Of a stretch of 64,000 bases of DNA, positions 33,106 to 45,999 are shown in pieces (within the stretch, counting starts at the first letter, position 1; each line of letters opens with the position of its first letter). The DNA comes from Megalobrama amblycephala (taxonomy: Eukaryota > Chordata > Actinopteri > Cypriniformes > Xenocyprididae): NCBI RefSeq assembly GCF_018812025.1, contig NC_063061.1:876001-940000 (forward strand), given 5' to 3'. The notes under the pieces were generated by a model. That model did not search any database. It worked only from the letters and a program-made list of their open reading frames with translations, and had not been told where the DNA came from. A program made the position numbers and the translations under genes.

Positions 33106-35515
33106 GAAAGGTTAAGTAGTTAATTAAGAGGTGCATGTGATGGTTTCCCTGTTGTTCTGCAATTTACGGGAATTTTAAATGGATTTAGCCTGCGCGGCAG
33201 CAGATTCGATCTAGCTTGCTATCTTACCTGCTCTGTCCAGTTTTAAGATCAGTCTCCAGTACAAGTCTCTCACATATTTATGGACTAAACACATTCTCTA
33301 CTAACTGAGAATCATTTTGCCAGTACAGGCACCGAACTCACATGAAACAACAAGCTCTCGCAAAGCAACAACATACTGTATAACTGTCTCGGGAGGCGCC
33401 TGACAGCATTTATGGAAGGCGTGATGTTCAGCTACTATGCTTCTACCACAAAGTAGGCTTTCAATGCATCCTCTGCATCCTTAAACATCGTACCTGTGTT
33501 AGGCAATGAGTAGAAAATCCGTTGTCCCTGTGTGCCAAGGCAGTGAAACAGTACAGCTTTCTAACTTTCGTCTGGCCAGGCATCTCCTGTAGTGTCAATA
33601 ACTCATAGATCATTTTCAAAAATCTGCAGGCTCACCAGGGCAAGGTAGGAAAAAAAAAAAAACTGGGCAAGGCACATTAGCAACAGCCATTGTCATGACC
33701 AATGTTAGCGAGGAAAAAAAAAATCCCAATCCTAAACCTAAGCCAATTTGTGGTATCTGTCAGGAGTTATTAAACAGCAATAAAGCACATGAGACAGGAG
33801 TAGCAAACTTCATCCATCTTGTTTACTCTTCACTTCACAAGTTACATTTCATTTCTGCAGTCATCCATCTACTGGAGGTAGGCAGAGACTTCTCACAGCT
33901 AAGCAAGACTGCCCTGGTGAATATGGTGATTGCCAATAATGGCATACGTTTGAGGGAAATTCAAACCCAGATAGTTGAAGACCAGGTAGTTTTCCATGGA
34001 AATGACAGCTGAATGATTCTGGTGGAATGCTGATGAAGCACCATATAAGGACAAAGCAGAAGTGCTGTGTGTCTAATGAAAGCAGTAGAGGAACAACGAT
34101 TCCAATATGTGCAGGTAATTGCTATACTTTACAGAATGTTTAGAGTATGTAGAGTATGGTTCATTTCTCCAGCATATCAATACAGTACTGTATACTAATG
34201 TTATACAGTAACTGCACTACACAATCTTTCATTCCAGTACAGTACAGTACAGTTTTTTTTTTTTTTGTTTTTTTTTTACTTCTTTAGAGGATCTTTGGGC
34301 TGGATGACATGGCTGACCCACACGAGTACATCATCATAGACAAGGACATCTAACTTTTCCTGGCCGGAGAGCAGGCAATATCACTGCCATGTCAAAGTGG
34401 GTCCATACAACATGGCACTCCTTCAATTTCTAGATCAGCTACACATCTTCAACATGGCAACCAGAGCAAGCCCAATATGTTGTCATTTGGGAAAACGTGA
34501 AATTCAGTCAGGCTGCTTGCTCTAGTTGGCACCTAGTTCAATGACCACACCTTTTTTTTTTTTTCTTTTTTTTTTTTTTTTGCTAACATATTTCACCCAT
34601 TTCTGAATCTGACTGAGGATTTTTTTCTCATGGCAGTGGAGTGTATGACTCCTGGAGGCAATAGTAGATGCCTGTGGTGATCTGTGGAGTCTATCCAGGG
34701 TTATCTTTGGCACATAAGGGAATTTTTCCCATGCTGCCTGACAAGAACAAACATAATGTGACATTGATGAGGTATTATGGCCTGACCCAGACCTGAGACA
34801 AGACGCTGATGCTGTTGCTGAGTAAAATGTACATTCGCTGAATTTGGAAATAAAGCTTTTGGAAATTGGGCATTTTACTGTGCATGGACTATTCATTAAA
34901 TGTTTTGTCAGTGTGACATTTCAAAGGTTAGATGTATTTAACCACAAGTTAGATGTATATAATGTTAGGTGTGAGTTTTTAAAACTGTGTGAAGATTAAA
35001 ACAATTGAGAAAACTACTGTAGAGTATACAGTATATTCATTGTCCTAGGTTGTGATTCCTATTTTTTACACCTAACTTGAATCTTACCCTAACCCTAATA
35101 AAGAAATAAATACATACATACAAATATTTCAAGTCTTCCAAAGCCAAACATTTGCTTTTTGTGAGGAAAAGACCCACATTTGATCACCAGCCCCATCTGC
35201 AAATGCTAAAGGGAACTTTTGGCATCTATATAATGGCACACAAAGCTCTTGGACATGTGGCAGAATCAGACACATTTGGACAGAGAATGGGATGGTTGTG
35301 ATGATATTTTTGGTCCATTTTCCTGGAAGAGGAAAATGTAAAAGGTCTTTCTGCTAGAAAATTGGTTCTCAATCAGGGGGCGTCAGTAAATTTCCAAATA
35401 GGCCTCAAGATGAATTTAAAATTATTTAAAATAGGGGCTGTCTTTATAATATAAAGCAACTAAACATCAAGATATTTATTATTTGTATTTACAAGGTTCC
35501 CTTTTATTGGTTTAC
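33106..35515. other. Intronic sequence with poly(T) tracts, no recognised gene
   Basis: T-rich runs occur at 34252-34277 and 34551-34580. The open frame at 33695-34012 has no recognisable motif and begins in an A run. Nothing here is supported as a gene. Confidence 0.35.
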
Positions 35516-36060
35516 CAGAAGCTGCACAAGTAGCTGAAGTTATGGGAACACCCCCCAATGTGATGATTGTCTGAAGCCCCTTAAAAACACACCAATTCAT
35601 TGGCTGAAGGTGCTAGTACTTCCCCATGATCTGATGATGACCTCAAGGCTACGTAGAGTGAGCAGACTGCTCTCTCTCTCTCTCTCTCTCTTTCTTTCTC
35701 TCGTTGGAATACATATGCATTTTCTTCAGTCAATTTTGCAAGTAAGGAGTTGTGCCCAAGCTTAGACACTCATGATGCTATCTCTTTCGGCCTTGAGGAT
35801 ATTTTATGTTCTGCCTTTTTGGACGCTGTGGAGTTTGGCAGGGGACAGACCGATGCTCCCCCCCCAAGCAGTCAGGAGGCTTGGTCTTCATTGTTTTATA
35901 AGTTGGCCTGATACAGACCAGCATGATGCTGAGTCTAGACTAGACAAGCATGTTATAGCTGGCCGTACAGCAAGTCTACTCTTGAGATCTTAGAAGCAGC
36001 CTTTCTCAACGCATGTGACAAACCCTGCTACCTCTGACTTCACCATTTCTCGTTTAGTAG
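35516..36060 (+). mobile_element. DIRS-like 5' fragment
   Basis: gaagttatgggaacaccccc followed by gtctgaagccccttaaaaac and acaccaattcattggctgaa parallels the 23350-23425 segment of the larger DIRS-like element. A (TC)n run (35670-35702) and a short damaged gag-like frame follow (35772-35990). No downstream pol and no right end. Confidence 0.45.
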
Positions 36061-36125
36061 ATCAGGGGTATTTAGAGATGACAGCGGTCGAGGGTTACAC
36101 TGTAACTAGGGTTAACATGTTTTAA

Positions 36126-36773
36126 AGGCCATCAAATATGCCATGCCAAAATGTTTATTTTGTTTATCTGCATGTATTTACATTTTAAAAAGAGTGTTTG
36201 GTAAGTTGGCATTGGAAGACTAGAAAGTTTAAAGCTACAGCAGTTCTGAGTAGATGCTGAGTCCAGTCGGTCTCTGAGGATGAAGATGTAATAGATGTTA
36301 GAGGTGTTTAATAAGTGCACACTCTTGTCTGGATACAAGCGTTTGGACTATGCTCTGAGGACTCTTTACTGTTGGAGGATTACCTATTTTGGAGGGCCTT
36401 TCAACCAGCGGAGAATGTTCATCGGAACATTCAAATGTTGTAACCAACCCCAGAAAAAAAAAAAAAAAAAAAGTTGATGATTCAGCTGTGCACAGATCCA
36501 GACGTTAATACTGGCTGCCCTTGTCTAATGGCTTGAACATGGGCTGGCATATGCAAATATTGGGGGCGTACATATTAATGATCCCGACTGTTACGTAACA
36601 GTCGGTGTTATGTCGAGATTCGCCTGTTCTTCGGAGGTCTTTTAAACAAATGAGATTTATATAAGAAGGAGGAAACAATGGAGTTTGAGACTCACTGTAT
36701 GTCATTTCCATGTACTGAACTCTTGTTATTCAACTATGCCAAGGTAAATTAAATTTTTCATTCGATGGCACCT
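36126..36773. mobile_element. TTAA-flanked element with a 22-bp perfect palindrome
   Basis: The left end AGGCCATCAAATATGCC and right end ttcgatggcacct are related inverted termini bounded by TTAA (36122-36125 and 36774-36777). The interior contains ccgactgttacgtaacagtcgg spread over 36584-36605, a perfect palindrome, and an A tract at 36453-36472. This is a common cyprinid repeat. It carries no transposase. Confidence 0.7.
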
Positions 36774-36780
36774 TTAACTT

Positions 36781-36806
36781 AAAAAAAAAAAAAAAAAAAA
36801 AAAAAA
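36781..36806. repeat. Poly(A) tract
   Basis: 26 A residues directly after the right TTAA of the preceding element. Confidence 0.9.
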
Positions 36807-37139
36807 GTAAGTTACCTGGTTGCCTTAAAATTTTGAGTTCATTGAAATTAAGATAATACAATGAAGGAGATTGGTTTAATAAATAGAAACTTAAAATATT
36901 ATGTTATGTGCACCACATTAATTATTTAAGTTAATTTGAAAAGAGAAAAAAAAGTTGTGATAATATTTTTCATGAAAATATTTTTTTACAGTGATGTAAA
37001 AAATGTTTTACAGTGACGAAAATGTTTTTCCCTGAGTATGAAATGAGACACTGCATAACTCTGCCATTCTCTTTATTTACTCTTCTGCTTCCTTCATCGA
37101 AATCTCATGAGTGATGATGTGTGCATATCATTAAGTGAC

Positions 37140-37240
37140 ACCTTAAGTGCTAGCCTGGGGGGTGTTCCCATAGTGTCAGCTACTAGTGCAGCATCTTGTT
37201 CTCTATTTAGGGAACCAGGATTACATATGAAACTGAAATG
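37140..37240 (+). repeat. DIRS-terminus-like fragment
   Basis: ggggggtgttcccatagtgt and tctatttagggaaccaggat resemble the terminal repeats of a second fish DIRS family. The fragment is only about 100 bp. Confidence 0.4.
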
Positions 37241-37804
37241 TTCCCACAATCTTAGAAAACCTGGATATATGAGGTAGCTTAATTCTAAAAGTGTAAGACA
37301 CACAACATTGAATTAATGCAAATCTAAATTGAATATTCACATTTAACTAGTTATGCCAAGCTCTAAAATATTTTATCATGTATAAAATGTAAAGGGGACT
37401 TTAAAATATGCTTCTTTTCTTTTTTTGCCGTGCCTGTTGTATGTAATATAGCATGCAAACAATCTACGAAGTTAGAAAGCACAAAGTCCACGCCAAAGAG
37501 AGTTAATCTCTCCAACAGAAAAAAAACTGCCTTAAATGCATCATTTTTCATATTGCCATTGTTTCTAGAAAGCAGCTACTTCACCATTTTACACATTTTA
37601 GACTTTTTTTCCCACTGCAAGGGCAAATATAATTACAAAGGAAGCAGCACAAACAGAACCTTTTATTCTCACCATTGTTCTAATGATAGCTTCCTGAACC
37701 TTGCAGATTGATGCCATGATGTAGAAAAATTACACATTTATAACATCACATCTGAAACGCAAGAGGTATATACATGTGTAATTTTTTCTGTTTTACAGAG
37801 TGTA

Positions 37805-37814
<10 letters not shown>
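37241..37814. other. Intronic sequence without a recognised feature
   Basis: AT-rich sequence leading into the TA microsatellite; no gene supported. Confidence 0.35.

Positions 37815-37890
<76 letters not shown>
37815..37890. repeat. (TA)n microsatellite
   Basis: About 38 TA units preceded by a short TG run. Confidence 0.97.
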
Positions 37891-37893
<3 letters not shown>

Positions 37894-38148
37894 GACTAAG
37901 TAGTAGACTAATCACAACAGACAAGGGCCGGCTGAGCATTCAGAGTAGACTATATGCTTTCCGGAAGCCGGGTTTTAAAGAAACAAAACTAAAACAGAGC
38001 ATTAAGACGGAGGGTGAAAACCACCAAAGTAGATTAATTAGTAAAAAGGATATTCAGAAGAAGAACATTCAGCTCCTAAATCTGGATCTTGCTTGCTTGA
38101 ATTTATTCATTTTCAATTTTCAGTTAATTAATACAATTAATTATAATT

Positions 38149-38205
38149 ATTTTATTTTATTTTATTTTATTTTATTTTATTTTATTTTATTTTATTTTAT
38201 TTTAA
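38149..38205. repeat. (TTTTA)n microsatellite
   Basis: About 11 units of TTTTA, followed by a T run at 38211-38227. Confidence 0.95.
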
Positions 38206-40600
38206 TTACTTTTTTTTTTTTTTTTTCCCAGAAACTAGGAGGTGCCCATTAGATCAAAATACATTATTAAAACAAAATTAGGGAATATCGTTGTGGTTGT
38301 GGATGTGAACCAATGTGCTAGAGGTTTAGGATTTATAGATGAAATTACAACTTGACTTTTGTGAATGACACTATTTACCTTTGTCTTTGTTATTCTAATC
38401 TTGACCATGGATTATGCATCAGTGGGTAGCTGGTGGGTAGGTGGATGGATTTGTGTGGCAGCTTCTTTATTATTGTACCTTTATTAGAGTTACATTCGGT
38501 TATATGTCATGGCAGATATTCGTTTTATAGCTCTCCTTGGGGCTAAGTCGCAGTTCATTTTTTCACGCATGACATTTTCTCAAGACATATACAGAGCAGC
38601 CAACAGCTGTATGGCAGTAAAATTCTATGATGGAGTAGGAATTGCACAGAAATTCCTAGAAACACGGAATGCATAATCTTGGCCATCTATTTACTGTGAC
38701 CTACAAATTGTTTTGCAAACATCTGCACTGTTTCTACTAGCACCTCGACTTTCCAATTAGAGTCGAAGGAAAAATGTGTATGCTGCAACTTTTGGGCTTC
38801 CTGTTAACACTAATGATGATGCATTTCATGCCTTTTTGGGGTGATTTCCGTGTAAACTATAATTAGCAAAGATTTGTTACAGTTTTTCTCGATTGCTAAC
38901 ACACAATTCATAAAAAACTATAAACACAATCTCTGAACTACACACCAACTTATGCAAACCTCAAAATGTCACATTAAAATCATGTATTTTAGTCAAAAAA
39001 AACATATTTTCTTTTGTCAGAATCAAACTTTGACTTCAGATAGCACACAAAACCTAACAAATACACATACTACTTTCCTGCCCAGCAAACACTATCAAGA
39101 TCAATTCACTGTAATAAAAAACTCTAATTGGATTTCTGGAATGTATTTGCAGCTCGATGTCTATTACAGTATACAACATAAATGAAAAGAGTGCAGATAC
39201 TGTAAAATACAACAATGAGCTTTAGGGAAAATTCATTTTCATTACACTACTGTAAAGTGATCTTACAGTAGATCAAAGCCATTACTACAAAACAATAGTT
39301 CTGTAATTGGATTGTGGCTTCCTGAATTTAAATAAAATCATTAGGTGTAAAATCATTAACTGTCCATACAGTTTTACAACCATTAGATGGAACATCAGCT
39401 GTTGCACATAATCTTTCTCATACAGTTTAACCAGTGATGGTGGCTGAGGATCCTTCATATCATTGTCATCCCACCCCACAGGACAACATCTGAGCTCAAG
39501 GACAGGCTCATGGCAACGAGGGAAGGCACAACAAAACTCTACTGACAGTGCTTGGTGAGAAACACCTGATGTTGACTTCTTCACAGCTGTCAACAATTTA
39601 GCATTGGATTTTCTGGTTTTGAGTTTCTCCATGCATGCACTAGGTGACTGTCATACATCCAATGGCCACCAAGTTTCACATGGCCAGACTTTTTACAATC
39701 ATCATAAAATCTGCTCCACATTGCAGCTCACTCTGCCTAAGAACTGCCTATTTAGAATAGAATATGAATCTGGCAATTAGAGTTTGTTGCATTTTTATAT
39801 GCATTTAAGTGGCAGGTTGTTTGGAAAAAGAGCATAATACTGCAAAACAATGTCTAGACTATATGATGAGATATTCTGTGCCTGCAAAAGTAATAAAACA
39901 CCAAACAAATCATGACATAAAGTTATGCTTGAGGATATCTAGTGTACCTGCTGCTAAGTGCTAACAACACTCTATCATTACATGTCAAATGTTACAATGA
40001 ACCTTTTGTGAAGAAAATTGGTTATAAGGAAAATAAAGATTGCATTTGGACTCTTGTGTTTTATGTTATTTTTGATAAGTCTTGGCTTGAAAATGATCAA
40101 GTTAATTTTATCATGAAATTCAAACAATAAATGTTGCTTTGAGCATGAAGGACATTTACCTCGGGAAAGTCATTCAATATCAAGCTTGTGTCATGTTTTC
40201 ATGGAGATGTGTATTTATGTTTCCGTTACAAATTCATGCCAATTTAAGATCATTCAATGTTTTAAAAAAAAACGTGACATGCATGAATGTGATGTCCGGA
40301 AGGTAATACCTATAGAATGTACTGAAATGTTTAAAGTTAGGGGCTCTTTAAGTAAAATTTAGTAATAAAGCATAATGTGTCACATGACCAGGTTGAGTTG
40401 AAAAAAAAAAAATAGAAAAGAGCATATTACTAATATTCATAAATATATTGTTAGACATATGTACTATATTCTAAATACATTATATATATATTATTTAATT
40501 TATGTTTGAATAAATCTTATAATCTGATTTGTCTCAAAATTGTTTGAAATCTTTAGAGGCCATTTTCACTAGTTTTAATGCAGCCACCATTTAAACATCT
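38206..40600. other. Intronic stretch; possible eroded transposon near 38875-39640
   Basis: At 38880 the sequence tttttctcgattgctaacac looks like the end of a fish DNA transposon. The minus strand at 39285-39632 is open for 115 codons, with Cys/His residues (EFCCAFPRCHEPVLELRCCP), but the frame resembles no family I can name. The remaining sequence is featureless. Confidence 0.25.
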
Positions 40601-40606
40601 TGACAA

Positions 40607-42468
40607 TACGGAAGAGGATTAGGGCCAAGCAATAATAAAAAAATAAAACCATCTCGAGATTGAAGTTGTTCAATTTTGAGAAAAAAGTCGAGCTAAAATG
40701 TTGAGAATAAACTCGTTAAATTTTGAGAAAAAGGTCAAGATAAAATGTTGAGAATAAAGTCCTTAAATTACGAGAAAAAAGACGTTAAATTATGAGAACA
40801 AATTCGATAAATTATGATAAAAAAGTCGTTAAATTTCGAGAAAAAAGTCAAAATAAAATGTTGAGAATAAAGTTATTAAATTACGAGACAAAAGTCGTTA
40901 AATTATGAGAACAAATTCGTTAAAATTAAGAGAAAAAAAGTCGTTAAATTTCAAGAAAAAAAGTCGAAATAAAATGTTGAGAATAAAGTCCTTAAATTAC
41001 GAGAAAAAAGTCATTAAATTACGAGAACAAATTCGTTAAATTATGAGAAAAAAAGTCGTTAAATTATGAGAACAAATTCGTTAAATTATGAGGAAAAAAA
41101 GTTGTTACATTTCGAGAAAAAAGTCCAAATAAAATGTTGAGAATAAAGTCATTAAATTACGAGAAAAAAGTCGTTAAATTATGAGAACAAATTCGTTAAA
41201 TTAAGAGAAAAAAAGTCGTTAAATTTGAAGAAAAAAAGTCGAAATAAAATGTTGAGAATAAAGTCCTTAAATTACGAGAAAAAAAGTTGTTAAATTACGA
41301 GAACAAATTCGTTAAATTATGAGAAAAAAAGTCGTTAAATTATGAGAACAAATTCGTTAAATTATGAGGAAAAAAAGTCGTTAAATTTCGAGAAAAAAGT
41401 CCAAATAAAATGTTGAGAATAAACTCGTTAAATTTCGAGAAAAAGGTCGAGATAAAATGTTGAGAATAAAGTCATTAATTACGAGACAAAAGTCGTTAAA
41501 TTATGAGAACAAATTTGTTAAATTATGAGAAAAAAAGTCATTAAATTTCAAGAAAAAAGTCGAAATAAAATGTTGAGAATAAACTCATTAAATTACGAGG
41601 AAAAACTCGTTAAATTTTGAGAGAAAGGTTGAGATAAAATGTTGAGAATAAAGTCCTTAAATTATGAGAAAAAAGTCGTTAAATTACGAGAACAAATTCG
41701 TTAAATTATGAGAAAAAAGTCGTTAAATTATGAGAACAAATTCATTAAATTATGAGAAAAAAAGTCGTTAAATTTAGAGAAAAAAGTCCAAATAAAATGT
41801 TGAGAATAAAGTCATTAAATTACGAGACAAAAGTCGTTAAATTATGAGAACAAATTCGTTAAATTATGAGAAAAAAAGTCGTTAATGTTGAGAATAAAGT
41901 CATTAAATTACGAGAAAAAAGTCGTTAAATTATGAGAACAAATTTGTTAAATTATGAGAAAAAAAGTCGTTAAATTTCGAGAAAAAAGTCGAAATAAAAT
42001 GTTGAGAATAAACTCATTAAATTACGAGAAAAACTCGTTAAATTTTGAGAAAAAGGTTGAGATAAAATGTTGAGAATAAAGTCCTTAAATTACGAGAAAA
42101 AAGTCGTTAAATTATGAGAACAAATTAGTTAAATTATGAGAAAAAAAGTCATTAAATTTCGAGAAAAAAGTCAAAATAAAATGTTGAGAATAAAGTCATT
42201 AAATTACGAGAAAAAAGTCATTAAATTATGAGAACAAATTCGTAATTTAACGACTTTTTTCTCGTAATTTAATGACTTTATTCTCAACATTTTATCTCGA
42301 CATTTTTCTCGAAATTTAACAAGTTTTTTTTCTCGTAACTTAACGAGTTTATTCTCAACATTTTATCTCAACCTTTTTCTCGAAATTTAACGAGTTTTTT
42401 CTCGAAATTTAACAACTTTAATCTCGAGATGGTTTTATTTCTTTATTATTGCTTGGCCCTAATCCGTA
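40607..42468. mobile_element. Fold-back element filled with a higher-order tandem repeat
   Basis: The outer inverted repeats include ggattagggccaagcaataa and tattgcttggccctaatcc and continue through ccatctcgagattgaagt. With the outermost TACGGA/TCCGTA they are bounded by a 6-bp direct repeat TGACAA (40601-40606 and 42469-42474). Between them, 40675-42240 is a tandem array of about 22-bp units of the form GAGAAAAAAGTCGTTAAATT plus AC, AT or TC. Five variants recur in fixed order as a block of about 113 bp. At 42241-42427 the same units run in the opposite direction, so the right 190 bp can pair with the left end. There is no open frame. Confidence 0.85.
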
Positions 42469-42474
42469 TGACAA

Positions 42475-43210
<736 letters not shown>

Positions 43211-43845
43211 CATGGACTTGGACATCATATTGCAGTTTCGCAGGCTCTTATATTGGAAACTAATGTAAAACAAGGAAGGCTTCTTGCGTTTTCAATTTTT
43301 ATTAGCACTAACCATTAGCTCTTCTCTACAATGTGTTGGAGTTCACAAGAGCACAATTAGCAAGTGTGTACACATGCCCTCTCCTGATCTCCTCTAGCTC
43401 TCAGCTTTCTCTCTTTCCGCTTTAATGACAGCAGCCAATGGGCCATGCGTAACAGCAGATGCCGGAGGATTACTGCTGGATCTCCACTGATTTCCCAGCG
43501 TACACCGCATATATAGAGTCACAATTAGATTTGATTAGGCCTTTTCTGCTCATGGCGCTGTGTAGCATGAATGCTGACTGGCTCTCTTTATCTCTTGGCT
43601 TTATGGAGATGAAGGTCATCCTAATTAAGGTAACGGTGGAGTACGGCTGGCTTTTTAGGGCTCAGATCGAAAATATGTTTCTACTAGAAACAAAGAACCC
43701 ATAGAACTCAATATGAATTGCTCATGATTGCCAATCAAAATGATCAAGATTGTAATGACATCATTTTTGCACTGCAGTCGATTTGTTTGAAATATCCATG
43801 TTTGTAAGGACATGCAACCATGAATGCTTATCTTTAATCAACTGT
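43211..43845. other. Intronic sequence without a recognised feature
   Basis: Slightly higher GC than its surroundings around 43370-43680. The open frame 43459-43704 has no recognised motif and no splice sites I trust. Confidence 0.3.
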
Positions 43846-44100
43846 TGGGTGCAGTTGTGGCCTAATGGTTGAGAGTCAGACTGGTAACCCGAAGGTGCGG
43901 GTTCAATTCTCAAGAAATGACTGAGGTTCTCCTAACCCCCAATCGCTCCTTGGGCACCACAGCCAAAATGGATGCCCACTGCTCGGGGTGTGTGTGTGTT
44001 CACTACTCACTACTCCTAATGTGTTCACTAACTGGATGGGTTAAATGCAGAGGACAAATTCTGAGTATGGGCATACTTGACCTTCAGATGTCACTTTCAT
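43846..44100 (+). repeat. tRNA-derived SINE, internally shortened
   Basis: The head has RNA polymerase III promoter boxes: A box tggcctaatggttgagag (about 43859-43876) and B box ggttcaattct (43900-43910). The body contains gcccactgctcggggtgtgt and ends ggatgggttaaatgcagagg followed by tctgagtatgggcatacttg, the tail common to a cyprinid SINE family. Part of the usual centre is missing. The copy is plus-strand, antisense to the GABA-A gene. Confidence 0.8.
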
Positions 44101-45261
44101 TACTTTCATCTTTATGTTCTTACTTTGTCTATTTGAAGTTAATTGACAATCAAAGAATATTATTCCCTGATCAGAACTCATCCGAAGGTGTCTCATCACG
44201 GAAACATCGCTGTGGTGACCTTTCATTCTGCACTTAAATCTCTTGATATTAGTCATTGTCAGTAGTTTAGCATACATCAAACTTGGCGTGCCACAGTCAG
44301 CACTCATAAAATGAACTTTCACTGTTGTTAGTTTCACTTAAACCATCTTTGTTCACATTCTTAAAAACTTATGTAACTACATGAACTTAATTTAACTGAG
44401 TTGTTTCGACTAAAAATGAGTGTTGTCAGCTTTTCTTAATACGTGTTTGTTCAGTCAACTTAAGATTGCTGAGTGAAATGCACAAAATATTAATGTTAAT
44501 AATGTTGACATAACTAACTGGGTAGAGGATCCGTAGTTCCCAGCATGCTTTTGCAAGGCACTGCATTATGAGAGTAAATTTAGGGATTAAAGTGTTATTT
44601 TATGTGTTTTACAGTAAAGGGAAAGATGTTGTTAGTGTATAATGTTCAGTTATGTTGGACATTTAGAGGAGTTTCTGTATTGATTTTGAATTTTGTGGTT
44701 ACCATTATGCAGAAGAGTGGCACTTTTGTTTAGGCTGATGGATTTCCTGCTCTCAATTAAATTGAGTTCAATGAGCTATTTTTGAGTGCATTTTGTAGAC
44801 CAAATAGTTAATTTAATAAGGTAAAGCCTAGTTCCAGACTAAAATGCATGTTTGAACTTTTTTTATCTGAAAGCATCTTGTACTGACATATCTTAAATCA
44901 TGTCAGTACCATTGTTTTGTCTCAAGACAAAAGCTACTTAAATATCCCAATTGAACTATGGCCTAATCTTGGCTTAATCTAAGCCCTGTTTGTGAAACCA
45001 GGACTAAATGTCCTAACAATGACTCCAAAAATGGCAAAAGCACAAAAAATAAAGAGTCTCATTAGAGTATGTTGACTGATCAATAATGAATTCTCATTAC
45101 TGTAATGCAAAAACATGTCGTTCTCATACTGTAATGTGGAAAACAACATAATTATATTATTTATATTGTAAATTACATCTGTATATTATAATTTATGCTC
45201 TTTTTTTCAATGTATGCTTCTTAGCACACTATGAAATCCATGCTGTCCAGACAATACTATA
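44101..45261. other. Intronic sequence without a recognised feature
   Basis: No gene or clear element border; AT-rich. Confidence 0.35.
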
Positions 45262-45990
45262 TATACATAAAGCGCTTTGCAAAAGTATCTAAACCCTCTT
45301 ATGTTGCAACATCATGCTAAATGCATTATTGTTATTTTTATTTTTTTTTCACATCAATATGCACTTCATATCTCCTAATGAAAAAGCAAAAAACATATTT
45401 GTGATAGTTGTTGCTCTGACATGTATTTTCACAGTTAAGCCATGAGGTCAAAGGAACCGCCTGCAGGGCTCAGAGACAGGATTGTGTCAAGGCACGGATC
45501 AGGGGAAGACTACAAACACAGTGGCCAGACAGAGAAGCATGTTTTTCAGAAGCAGGGCTTGGGGGACTGTTCACGGTAGAAGGAAAGCTAAACACAACAA
45601 AATACAGAGATGTCCAGAGCGCTCAGGACCTCAGATTGGGCTGAAGGTTTACCTTCCAAAAGGACAATAACCCTAAGCACACAGTCAATGCAACATAAGA
45701 GTGGATTAGGAATGACTCTGTGAATATTCTTGAGTGACCCAGCCACAAATGTAATCAAATATCTCTTGAGAGACCCAAAAATTGCTGTCCACCGACAGCC
45801 CCCATCCAACCTGACAGAGCTTAAGAGGATCTGCAGGGAATAATGGCAGAAACCTCCCAAATCCAGGTGTGCAAAGCATGTCACATTACACCAAAAAAAG
45901 ACTTTAATCTAAAAGGCTGTAATCGCTGTTAAAAAGTGCTTCAACTAAGTACTGAGTTAAGGGTCTGAATACTTATGCAATCTGATATAT
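45262..45990 (+). mobile_element. Tc1-like transposon, internally deleted
   Basis: The left end gcgctttgcaaaagtatcta and right end aagggtctgaatacttatgc are the inverted ends of a well-known fish Tc1 family. Between them are remnants of the transposase on the plus strand: the N-terminal region around 45440 (LRDRIVSRHGSGE-like) and, after a deletion, the end of the catalytic domain (KDNNPKHTVNAT-like at about 45655-45700). Stops and deletions are many. Confidence 0.7.
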
Positions 45991-45999
45991 GAAACTGCT

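Noticed and set aside
33695..34012. 105-codon plus-strand frame
   Set aside because: It begins in a poly(A)-rich stretch, has no recognised domain and no convincing splice or promoter context.
37800..38252. 150-codon frame starting in the TA repeat and ending in the TTTTA repeat
   Set aside because: Both ends are microsatellite translation and the middle has no motif.
40675..42427. Regular repeat-spacer pattern resembling a CRISPR array
   Set aside because: Units are contiguous variants of one 22-bp motif with no unique spacers, in a vertebrate intron, enclosed by transposon-like ends.
43459..43704. 81-codon frame in a slightly GC-richer stretch
   Set aside because: No motif, no plausible exon borders, and no relation to the host gene, which is on the other strand.
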